DNA of 64,000 nucleotides from Lachnospiraceae bacterium. GTDB taxonomy: Bacteria; Bacillota; Clostridia; Lachnospirales; Lachnospiraceae. This document shows positions 53,021 to 60,439 of this stretch, piece after piece. The notes below the pieces were generated by a model. It saw nothing but the letters and a program-made list of their open reading frames with translations. It ran no database searches and was not told the DNA's origin. The position numbers and the translations under genes are program-made. Where the stretch lies: assembly GCA_003979345.1 (NCBI GenBank), contig RYVZ01000016.1, forward strand, positions 12,010 through 76,009, read 5' to 3'. The stretch's first letter is position 1, and every line of letters starts with the position of its first letter.

Positions 53021-53029
53021 TGATATAAT
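53021..53029 (+). promoter_or_regulatory. Extended -10 promoter for trmO
   Basis: TGATATAAT with a perfect -10 at 53024-53029. The -35 region (TGTGAA) is weak. It stands 85 bases before the ATG at 53114. Confidence 0.5.
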
Positions 53030-53113
53030 GAAAGGTCACGGGGGATTTGCAAAATGGCTCAGTCTGGGACGGGCAGGATAAGGGAAAAAGAAGATCAGCC
53101 GGGAGGCGGAGAT

Positions 53114-53815
53114 ATGACGCTCCGTGTGATCGCAACGATCCGTACGGAGTTTGCAGAAAAATTCGGGGTTCCGCGGCAGAGCGGTCTGGTAGAGGGATTG
53201 CGCGGGGAAATCGTGTTTGAAGCGGCGTATCGGAATGCGGAAGCACTTAAGGGTATTGACGAGTTTTCTCATTTGTGGCTTCTATGGGGATTTTCCCATA
53301 ATAAACGTGAGGGGTTTTCACCGACTGTATACCCGCCCCGCTTAGGTGGAAAAATCAAGAAGGGCGTGTTTGCTACGCGTGCGCCGTTTCGACCGAATGC
53401 GATCGGTTTATCCTGTGTCCGTCTGGAAGAAGTCGTGTGGGAAAGCAGCGAGGGAGTAAAGCTGATCGTCGGCGGTGCCGATCTTGTAAGCGGTACGCCG
53501 ATTTATGATATTAAGCCATACCTTCCGTATACGGACGCACACCCGGAGGCAGCAGGCGGTTTCGGGCAGGCGCATTGTGAATGTGAGACGGAGGTGGATT
53601 TTCCGCAGTATTTATTGGAAAAACTTCCGGAGGAAAAGCGGGAGACCGCGGTCAGACTGCTGAGACAGGACCCGCGTGCCGCATACCAAAAGGGACAGGG
53701 TTCTGTCTATGGCATGCATTTTGCCGGATATGATATTCGTTTTACGGAAAAAGAAGGGCGGCTCTGTGTCTGTGAGGTCGTAAACGCCCGGGGCAGTATA
53801 AAAAAAGTAAAGTAA
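53114..53815 (+). CDS. trmO: tRNA (t6A37) methyltransferase, TrmO/TsaA family
   Basis: A 233-residue protein that matches TrmO, which methylates N6 of t6A in tRNA-Thr. Conserved blocks: VIATIRTEF at the start, FSHLWLLWGF, KKGVFATRAPFRPNAIGLS, and GTPIYDIKPYLPY. GGGAGGCGGAG before ATG 53114 settles the start; earlier in-frame ATG at 53054 has none. Stands alone, facing the 131-aa gene. Confidence 0.93.
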   Translation: MTLRVIATIRTEFAEKFGVPRQSGLVEGLRGEIVFEAAYRNAEALKGIDEFSHLWLLWGFSHNKREGFSPTVYPPRLGGKIKKGVFATRAPFRPNAIGLSCVRLEEVVWESSEGVKLIVGGADLVSGTPIYDIKPYLPYTDAHPEAAGGFGQAHCECETEVDFPQYLLEKLPEEKRETAVRLLRQDPRAAYQKGQGSVYGMHFAGYDIRFTEKEGRLCVCEVVNARGSIKKVK

Positions 53816-53850
53816 ATTAAAAATCTTGATTTTTATGAAAAATTTTTAAT
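53816..53850. terminator. AT-only hairpin between convergent genes
   Basis: ATTAAAAAT (53816-53824) pairs with ATTTTTAAT (53842-53850). Weak, but the only candidate for termination between trmO and the minus-strand gene. Confidence 0.35.
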
Positions 53851-53853
53851 TTT

Positions 53854-54249
53854 TCATTCTAAGCCGCGCAGCAGATCGCGCAGGCGGTCATACTGCCGAT
53901 ACATGCGCTGCACGCCGTTCTCCAGAATATAGTAATGCCGGATATATGGTATGAGCAAAACGAGAAGAGCCGTGAATAGAGCGAACATTCCGGCATTCAT
54001 CGTAAAAAATAACACAAAGAAGGCGGCAAATGCGAGCACGGCAAACAGACAGGTCACGATCAGATGAATGAGTCGTTCATGTTGAAAAAACCGGATCTGT
54101 GTCAGATGTTCTTTTAGCAGCTCTTCAAGGTTTTGTTTCTCCGCGCTGCCATGCGTTCTGCCATCCGCCGCACCGGATGCATCCTCTTTCTCCAATCCGG
54201 AGAGAAGCGTCTCCATCAGGGCAAGATATTGTTTTAATCGTTTTTCCAT
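53854..54249 (-). CDS. Small membrane protein with two helices, 131 aa
   Basis: From ATG at 54249, with AAGGAG about seven bases upstream, a 131-residue protein: charged N-terminal half, two adjacent hydrophobic segments (about 64-83, 88-105), and a basic C-terminus (QYDRLRDLLRG). An upstream ATG at 54273 would add eight residues but lacks a ribosome site. Function unknown. Confidence 0.7.
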   Translation of the reverse strand: MEKRLKQYLALMETLLSGLEKEDASGAADGRTHGSAEKQNLEELLKEHLTQIRFFQHERLIHLIVTCLFAVLAFAAFFVLFFTMNAGMFALFTALLVLLIPYIRHYYILENGVQRMYRQYDRLRDLLRGLE

Positions 54250-54360
54250 TGTATGTACTCCTTCTGTTATCATATCTTCCAGCGGTACAATGTCGGCATA
54301 TCGGAAACATCAATGCATTTCCAGACAAGTTCGGTTCATTGACTGTTCCAAAGGACGCTA

Positions 54361-54387
54361 AAAGAGTTCAAATGAACTCTTTTTTTA
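54361..54387. terminator. Bidirectional terminator after the methyltransferase gene
   Basis: AGAGTTCA (54363-54370) pairs perfectly with TGAACTCT (54373-54380), with T7 on the right and A4 on the left, so it can stop the minus-strand methyltransferase transcript. Confidence 0.8.
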
Positions 54388-54444
54388 TTTCAAGTAAACA
54401 TTTTTAGCGCTTAAACGAACATTTTCAATGATCAAACGAATTCT

Positions 54445-55647
54445 TTAGAGTTCATTGACGACCTGAAAAATATAAAATTTCAAATAGTAGGACTCGTCTG
54501 CCGCCCACAGGATCGGGTGGTCGCATGCCTGCGTACGGAATTCAACCTGTCGCAGACGTTTGTGCGCACCGTGCGCGGCTTCGCGGATGGTTTTTGCGAA
54601 TAATTCCGGATCCATAAAGTGGGAGCATGAACAGGTGGCAAGAAAACCGTGGTCGTTCAAGAGCTTCATACCGCGCAGATTGATCTCCCGATAACCTTTG
54701 ACGGCGTTTTTTATGGAATTGCGCGATTTGGTAAATGCCGGCGGGTCAAGGATGACAACATCGTAGCGTTCGCCCTTTGCTTCTAATTCCGGAAGCAGCT
54801 CAAACACATCGGCACACTGAAAATGAACACGGTCGGAGAGCTCGTTTAAGCGGGCGTTCTCTTCCGCCTGCAAAATACCTGTTATGGAGGCATCCACGCC
54901 GAGCACGGAGGATGCGCCCGCCATACCTGCGTTTAACGCAAAGGAGCCGGTGTGCGTGAAGCAGTCTAATACGCGCTTGCCGGGACAGAGCGTTCGGATC
55001 GCGCTGCGGTTATGCTTCTGGTCAAGAAAGAAGCCGGTTTTCTGACCGTCTTCCACATCGACAATATATTTTACGCCGTTTTCTTTGATCAGGACCTTGG
55101 TGTCAAACGGCTTGCCGATAAAACCCTTGAAGCGGGGCATGCCTTCCAGATCACGCACTTTTGCATCGCTGCGCTCATAAATGCCGCGGATGGATATGCC
55201 GTCTTCTTTTAATATATCGACAAGGAGATCAAGCAGTTCATTCTTCAGGCGGTCGATACCAAGCGTTAAAGATTCGACGACGAGCACATCGCTGAACTTG
55301 TCGATGACGATGCCCGGAAGGAAATCCGCTTCGCCGAATACGATGCGGCAGCAGGAGGTGTCGATCGTCTGCTTACGGTATTCCCATGCATCGCGGATCC
55401 TTTTTTCCAATAAAGCATGGTCGGCAGGATGTTCTTTTTGCCGTGAAAGGAGGCGTATGGTAATCTTCGAACAGGTGTTGATATAGCCGTATCCTATAAA
55501 AAATCCGTCAAAATCCTCTACAGAAATGATGTCTCCGTTCTGAAAATTCCCGCGTACGGAATCGATCTCGTTATCGTAGATCCACATGCCGCCGGCTTTT
55601 ACTGTGCGTCCGGCGCCCTTTTTTAATATTGCAGATGCATTTGTCAT
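54445..55647 (-). CDS. Class I rRNA methyltransferase (RlmI-like)
   Basis: A 400-residue protein with an N-terminal PUA-like domain (SAILKKGAGRTVKAGGMWIYDNEI), a linker, and a Rossmann methyltransferase (VLDCFTHTGSFALNAGMAGA; DVVILDPPAFTKSR with the DPP motif). Family members make 5-methylcytosine in 23S rRNA. GGGAGG before the ATG at 55647 is decisive; the frame extends further upstream without a ribosome site. Confidence 0.92.
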   Translation of the reverse strand: MTNASAILKKGAGRTVKAGGMWIYDNEIDSVRGNFQNGDIISVEDFDGFFIGYGYINTCSKITIRLLSRQKEHPADHALLEKRIRDAWEYRKQTIDTSCCRIVFGEADFLPGIVIDKFSDVLVVESLTLGIDRLKNELLDLLVDILKEDGISIRGIYERSDAKVRDLEGMPRFKGFIGKPFDTKVLIKENGVKYIVDVEDGQKTGFFLDQKHNRSAIRTLCPGKRVLDCFTHTGSFALNAGMAGASSVLGVDASITGILQAEENARLNELSDRVHFQCADVFELLPELEAKGERYDVVILDPPAFTKSRNSIKNAVKGYREINLRGMKLLNDHGFLATCSCSHFMDPELFAKTIREAAHGAHKRLRQVEFRTQACDHPILWAADESYYLKFYIFQVVNEL

Positions 55648-55796
55648 GGTAAATCCTCCCAGCAGGAAGTTTCTCGGTTTCCAAAGAATCCGCAAATCGG
55701 CGTTCCCTAAACGCATTTCTGCACGAAACCCTGCTACATTGCTTACTGTGAAGTCCTTTTTTAGTATACGACAGCGCGGTAAAAAAAACAATCTTA

Positions 55797-55825
55797 TTGA
55801 AAACGGGGAGTGCATAGTCTATAAT
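55797..55825 (+). promoter_or_regulatory. Promoter for the 144-aa membrane gene
   Basis: TTGAAA (55797-55802), exactly 17 bases, TATAAT (55820-55825), with the ATG 50 bases downstream. Confidence 0.8.
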
Positions 55826-55875
55826 AGAATTTGTAAATAGAGGATACTTAAAGAGGTAAATCAGGAGGAAAGGGA

Positions 55876-56310
55876 ATGTTAAAGACAAAATTGGGGGTTT
55901 CTATTGCACTGGTAGGAGCGGCGATGTACTTTTTGGGGGCGTACAGCTTTATTCCGGCAGTGCTGCTTGCGGGATATGTATTGATCGCGGAGCAGAATGA
56001 ATGGTTAAAACGTCAGGCAGCGAAGATGATCGGTGTTGTTTTATTGTTTGGCATATTGAGCATTGCGGTCAGCTGGCTGGACGATGTCGTGAGTGTGCTG
56101 AATATTATTATTCATTGGTTTGACAAGGGAGCTTCCTATCTGTCGATTCCGGCGAATCTGACATCTCTCTGTCAGTATATCATTTCGCTTTCAAAAGAAA
56201 TATTCCTGATCGTGATGGGCTTTATGGCGCTTGGTATGAAAAATGTGAAGCTTGGGGCCATTGACAAGCTGCTTGACAAGTTTATGAGCAATAATCAGCA
56301 GCAGATGTAA
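55876..56310 (+). CDS. Small membrane protein, 144 aa
   Basis: A 144-residue protein with about four hydrophobic segments (near 8-38, 48-66, 68-85, 102-122) and a polar Asn/Gln tail. AGGAGGAAAG lies upstream, and a strong promoter precedes it. It begins a run of envelope genes (55.9-60.2 kb), although a repeat copy lies before the next one. No family named. Confidence 0.75.
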   Translation: MLKTKLGVSIALVGAAMYFLGAYSFIPAVLLAGYVLIAEQNEWLKRQAAKMIGVVLLFGILSIAVSWLDDVVSVLNIIIHWFDKGASYLSIPANLTSLCQYIISLSKEIFLIVMGFMALGMKNVKLGAIDKLLDKFMSNNQQQM

Positions 56311-56330
56311 GTACATAAAGGATCGGGCAC

Positions 56331-56363
56331 ATTAGGGAAAAGCTGATTAAAGCGTTTCCTTAG
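56331..56363 (+). repeat. Short solo copy of the MITE end
   Basis: TTAGGGAAAAGCTGATTAAAG and CGTTTCCTTAG match the terminal repeats of the element at 52821-52951. Only 33 bases remain. Confidence 0.7.
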
Positions 56364-56415
56364 AACAACCGTTGAATAGGACAGTCCGGGATATGCCGGA
56401 AAGAATGGAGAGAAT

Positions 56416-57084
56416 ATGGCTTTTTTTGAACAATTGGGGAAAACGATCAATGATGCAAGTGACAGCTTAAAGCGCAAAACTCAGAATTTTACAGAAGTCA
56501 ACAGTTTGGAGAAGCAGGTGAATTCCAATCAGGCTGTTATTCAAAATATGTATGTGGAAATTGGCCGTGCATATTATGAGGCCCATAAAGCGGATGAGCA
56601 GGATGTTTATGCCGAGCAATGCCGTGTGATCACGAATGCTTTGGGCCAGATCGCACAGCTTCAGGATCAGATCCGAATCAAAAAAGGAATTCAGTTATGC
56701 CCGAACTGTGGGGCACAGCTTGCACCAGGGAGTGTATTCTGCGCAGGATGCGGGACACAGGTTGCCGCTCCTGCACAGCAGATGGGAGCAACGGTTCCCC
56801 AGAATGGCGCCGCAGGCATGCAGATATCCAATATGCCGGCAGGAAATGTGGTGTCACAGCCCGTACAGCAGGCGGGAAATGTGGTGTCACAGCCCGTACA
56901 GCCGGCAGGAAATGTCGTACCACAGGCTCCGGTACAGCTATCTGTGAATGAAGTACAGCAGACACCGGTACAACAGCAGACAGATCAAACGCCGCAGATA
57001 CCTAATGCAAGATTTTGTGGACAGTGCGGTTCGCAGATTCCGGCGGACAGCGCGTTCTGCCCGGTATGCGGACAGAGAATTTGA
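56416..57084 (+). CDS. Double zinc-ribbon protein with Pro/Gln repeats
   Basis: A 222-residue protein. A helical N-terminal half (about 1-90), a zinc ribbon with CPNCG and CAGCG, a Pro/Val/Gln linker carrying VVSQPVQ(Q/P)AGN twice in 33-base units, and a second ribbon at the C-terminus (CGQCG, CPVCG). No membrane segment. GGAGAGAAT precedes the ATG. It stands 18 bases before another zinc-ribbon gene and is probably co-transcribed with it. Confidence 0.8.
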   Translation: MAFFEQLGKTINDASDSLKRKTQNFTEVNSLEKQVNSNQAVIQNMYVEIGRAYYEAHKADEQDVYAEQCRVITNALGQIAQLQDQIRIKKGIQLCPNCGAQLAPGSVFCAGCGTQVAAPAQQMGATVPQNGAAGMQISNMPAGNVVSQPVQQAGNVVSQPVQPAGNVVPQAPVQLSVNEVQQTPVQQQTDQTPQIPNARFCGQCGSQIPADSAFCPVCGQRI

Positions 57085-57102
57085 CGGCGATAAGGAGGAA
57101 AA

Positions 57103-58407
57103 ATGATGCTTTGTAAGAGTTGTGGGGCACAGATCGCCGACAACAGTGTGTTTTGTACGAACTGCGGTGTCCGGGTACAGCCTGTGAGTGAGCATTTACA
57201 GACAGGTTCAGCAGTGCAGGAGAATACTGCGACGGAAGGTGGGGCGCAAAGTGCGCAGCCTCAATTGGCAAGCGTGCCGGATAGTCAGGAGGAAGGCGCA
57301 GCGGCAGGCGTGCCGGGCGGTCAGAAAGAGGTCATACAGGAAAGTATACCGAACGGCAGGCAAGAAGATGCGGCAGAAAGCGTATCAAGTGGTCAGGAAG
57401 GAAGCATGCCAAATAGTGATCAGCAGGCAGGAGGAATGTGGAACGGTCAGCCGGCAGGCGTGCCGAACGGTGATCAGCAGGCAGGAGGAATTTGGAACGG
57501 CCAGCCGGCAGGCGTGCCGAACGGTCAGCAGCAGGCGGGAGGAATGTGGAACGGCCAGCCGGCAGGCGTGCCGAACGGTCAGCAGCAGGCAGGAGGAATG
57601 TGGAACGGCCAGCCGGCAGGCGTGCCGAACGGTGATCAGCAGGCAGGAGGAATTTGGATCGGTCAGCCGGCAAGTGTGCCGAACGGTCAGCCGCAGATGA
57701 ACGGTATGCCGTATCCGCAGCCGGTAAAACCGCAGAAAAAGCCATTTGTGATGCCGGCGGCAGTCAATGTTATATTTGGTATTTTAGCAGTCGCAGCAGC
57801 AGCGGTATTTGTCTGCATACTTATTTTGGGGAGACCGGAAGAGCAGAAATCTGATTTGGCGGTGAGTGCAATGGCAGTTCCGGCTGAGCAGCGGACAGAA
57901 AGAATAAGCGATGAGCTGAATATTGATTTGAGCGGGGTGGTTTTCGAGCTTGAGATTCCGGAGACCGATGCATACAGGGCAGCACAGGAACTTGCAGAAG
58001 GTTTTATTTTTGAGGACAGTGATACGCGTAATCTGACACAGGAGGATCTTGCAGCATATACGGATGAGGAGCTTTGGTATGCATATTATGAGATCATGGC
58101 GCGTGCAGGGGTCGATCTTTCCGAGATTGATGATGATATACACGAGTATTTTCAAAGAAAGAACTGGTATGAGCCGGACATTCTGCTTTCCGATGTTCTA
58201 AACGATATGAATGAAGAACAGGAGGAGCGGTTTTTGGAAATGCTGAACAATGGAGAAGACCCTTCATACGATATCCTGTCAGAGGCAGGCATCTTAAATG
58301 AGACGGAAATATATAACATGAAGCTGATCGAGGAATATGTGACATACGGTACAGTATCGGAAGAGGGACCGGAAGATGCACTCGAAGACATGTTGGAAGA
58401 GCAGTAA
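57103..58407 (+). CDS. Zinc ribbon - 18-residue repeat - membrane - YARHG protein
   Basis: A 434-residue protein. N-terminal zinc ribbon (CKSCG, CTNCG), a long Gln/Gly linker with five units of an 18-residue repeat (DQQAGGMWNGQPAGVPNG; 54-base period, 57418-57687), one membrane helix (about 217-242), and an external domain with a YARHG-like block (LAAYTDEELWYAYYEIMARAGV, EYFQRKNWYEPD). AAGGAGG lies before the paired ATGs at 57103 and 57106. A ribbon inside and YARHG outside resembles wall-sensing proteins of this group. Confidence 0.82.
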   Translation: MMLCKSCGAQIADNSVFCTNCGVRVQPVSEHLQTGSAVQENTATEGGAQSAQPQLASVPDSQEEGAAAGVPGGQKEVIQESIPNGRQEDAAESVSSGQEGSMPNSDQQAGGMWNGQPAGVPNGDQQAGGIWNGQPAGVPNGQQQAGGMWNGQPAGVPNGQQQAGGMWNGQPAGVPNGDQQAGGIWIGQPASVPNGQPQMNGMPYPQPVKPQKKPFVMPAAVNVIFGILAVAAAAVFVCILILGRPEEQKSDLAVSAMAVPAEQRTERISDELNIDLSGVVFELEIPETDAYRAAQELAEGFIFEDSDTRNLTQEDLAAYTDEELWYAYYEIMARAGVDLSEIDDDIHEYFQRKNWYEPDILLSDVLNDMNEEQEERFLEMLNNGEDPSYDILSEAGILNETEIYNMKLIEEYVTYGTVSEEGPEDALEDMLEEQ

Positions 58408-58484
58408 GAGAACAGGTAGTTGTTCTCAAAAACGAAACATTGCCGGGAGTAACCGGCGTATGAAACAGGAGGTTGAAAAAAGAC

Positions 58485-59660
58485 ATGTCTGAGAAACAGG
58501 AGAGCGTGATGCAGGGTCAGACCGTTCAAAATGAGAAAAAGAAAAATCCCGGACTTCGATTGGTTATCTTTTTCATAGAGTTGATCATTTTGATAGCCGG
58601 AGCTGCGGGAAGTGTTATCATGATCAACCGCTACAATGATCCGGAGCTGGTTGCCCAGAATTATTTCAATGCCTTAAAAGAGGGGGACTATGCGGCTGCT
58701 TACAGTTACCTTCAAACTGTTGAGGGAGAAGAACAGTCGGATTTCGTGAATTTGGACATATATGCGGCGGCTATGGAGAAGTATGGGTTTGCGGATGAGA
58801 CGGTGGAAGTTACTGACTGGACGGATGAGCAGTATGGAGAAGTCTCTTACGCGCTGGATGCCGGACGGGGAACGCATACGGTACAGGTAGTGGAGACGGG
58901 CAAAAAGAGATTATTCTTATTCAAGGAATACGAGGTGTGCCCTCAGAATTTTTACGCAGAGGATGTGTATATTACGGCGCCAAAGATGATGACGGTATCC
59001 GTTAACGGAATCAACTTAAATGAAAGTAATTCCGTGCGGGATGATCATTCATCGGATGTATATCTGAGTGCATATGAGACAGCCTATAAGATCGATCGGA
59101 TGATTGTCGGCGATTATCGGATTCAGGTGAGCGGAGATGTGTTTGAGACCTATACGGAAGATGTGACGGTCAATTCTTATTATAACGTATTTATGATGGA
59201 TACGCCTGTATTAAAACAAGGAACGTTAGAACAGGTTGCGGAGAAGGTGCCGGAGATTATCAGGAGTCTGTACCAGAGCGCGCTGAACGGAGAGGATGCA
59301 CAGACTGCTTTTGCGGCAGCGGGTCTTCACGAGCCGACAGAGAACGAAATATCGTGCTATAACGGTCTGGTTGACGATCTTATAATTGATGACGGCTACT
59401 TTACGAGCATGAAACTGGCGGATTTCGAGGCTTCCAGTTACGGCGGCTGGTTTGACTCTACAACAGGCGAGTATTGCAGTGACATCACATTGGAGCTTAC
59501 GGCATCGTACGATTATGACATTCTTGACTGGTGGACGGAGTCCTATTATGAGTCTAAGCAGGATTACAGTAATGGTTATTTTGACTGTAACGCGATTTAT
59601 CGGGACGGCGAGTGGGTGATAGAAGATATTTATATCAACTCAGGTGTGTATATGTGGTAG
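58485..59660 (+). CDS. TcaA-like membrane-anchored extracellular protein
   Basis: A 391-residue protein with a basic N-terminus, one membrane helix (about 26-48), and a large external part. The first external block, PELVAQNYFNALKEGDYAAAYSYL, and later repeated beta modules resemble TcaA/YvbJ proteins, which modify the response to cell-wall drugs; the usual zinc ribbon is missing here but is present in the two upstream genes. AGGAGG twelve bases before ATG 58485. Role in wall maintenance is inferred. Confidence 0.7.
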   Translation: MSEKQESVMQGQTVQNEKKKNPGLRLVIFFIELIILIAGAAGSVIMINRYNDPELVAQNYFNALKEGDYAAAYSYLQTVEGEEQSDFVNLDIYAAAMEKYGFADETVEVTDWTDEQYGEVSYALDAGRGTHTVQVVETGKKRLFLFKEYEVCPQNFYAEDVYITAPKMMTVSVNGINLNESNSVRDDHSSDVYLSAYETAYKIDRMIVGDYRIQVSGDVFETYTEDVTVNSYYNVFMMDTPVLKQGTLEQVAEKVPEIIRSLYQSALNGEDAQTAFAAAGLHEPTENEISCYNGLVDDLIIDDGYFTSMKLADFEASSYGGWFDSTTGEYCSDITLELTASYDYDILDWWTESYYESKQDYSNGYFDCNAIYRDGEWVIEDIYINSGVYMW

Positions 59661-59734
59661 GGTGTAGCCGTTCAGAGCTCGGCTGAGCTTGTCGTATTAC
59701 GGCAGTAGCAAGGCAGGGAGAGAAAGGAGTGCTT

Positions 59735-60238
59735 ATGAACAAAAATACATTGACGGCAATTCTGATGGGATTTGTGATCTGTCTCGGAATCGTTGTGATC
59801 GTCTTGAGCGTGAAGCTCAGCATTCGTCCGAAAGCAGAACCAGAGCCGGATTTAAGCGCTGCTTCCAATGTGTTTGTGGACGATACGAGTCCGACAGAGA
59901 CGCCGGAGCCGGAAATGACGCCGGAGCCAACAACGACGCCGGAACCAACGACGGTGACTGTAAAGATGGTGCGGACGACAACTTCGGTGAATGTCAGGGC
60001 AGAGCCTTCCGCAAACGGAGCAAAGCTGGGGACTGTGGTAAAAGGTTCCGAGTTCCCGATGATTGAGGAGGTCGGCGAGGCGGATAATAAATGGACGAAG
60101 ATAGAATATGAGGGCGGCGAGGCGTATATTAAGAGCAGTTATTTAGAGCAGTTTGAGAAAGAAGTAGAGGCTACGCCAACTACTGTACCTGAAGGAGACG
60201 GATCAGCGCCAACGGAAGGCGGCGAACCGGAGCAGTAG
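59735..60238 (+). CDS. SH3-domain membrane protein
   Basis: A 167-residue protein: N-terminal membrane helix (about 8-30), a Pro/Thr/Glu spacer (TPEPEMTPEPTTTPEP), a bacterial SH3 domain (about 78-138, VNVRAEPSANGAKLGTVVKGSEF), and a Glu/Thr/Pro tail. SH3 domains of this type bind peptidoglycan. AAAGGAG before ATG 59735 is the chosen start. Last gene of the envelope run, followed by a purine-rich tract. Confidence 0.85.
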   Translation: MNKNTLTAILMGFVICLGIVVIVLSVKLSIRPKAEPEPDLSAASNVFVDDTSPTETPEPEMTPEPTTTPEPTTVTVKMVRTTTSVNVRAEPSANGAKLGTVVKGSEFPMIEEVGEADNKWTKIEYEGGEAYIKSSYLEQFEKEVEATPTTVPEGDGSAPTEGGEPEQ

Positions 60239-60240
60239 GC

Positions 60241-60363
60241 AGTAGAGAATAAGAAAGAGCAAGATAAGAGATAGAAGGATAAGAGATAGAAAGAAAAGAA
60301 ATAGAAGATTGGGAAGAAGTGAGTAAGAAAGAGTAGTAAGCAGTAAGAGAAAGCGCAAAGAAT
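60241..60363 (+). repeat. Purine-rich low-complexity tract
   Basis: About 120 bases of irregular AGAGATAGAAGGATAAGAGAT-like repeats with almost no pyrimidines other than T. No gene. It precedes the terminator. Confidence 0.6.
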
Positions 60364-60367
60364 AAAG

Positions 60368-60412
60368 AAAGAGGTTTCTGCTAAAGTCAATAAAGCAGAA
60401 ACCTCTTTTTTG
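60368..60412. terminator. Bidirectional terminator between convergent genes
   Basis: AAAGAGGTTTCTGCT pairs with AGCAGAAACCTCTTT, followed by T, and preceded by an A-rich stretch. It serves the SH3 gene and the penicillin-binding protein gene. Confidence 0.85.
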
Positions 60413-60439
60413 ATTACCTTATGATCGATCAGGATCAGG

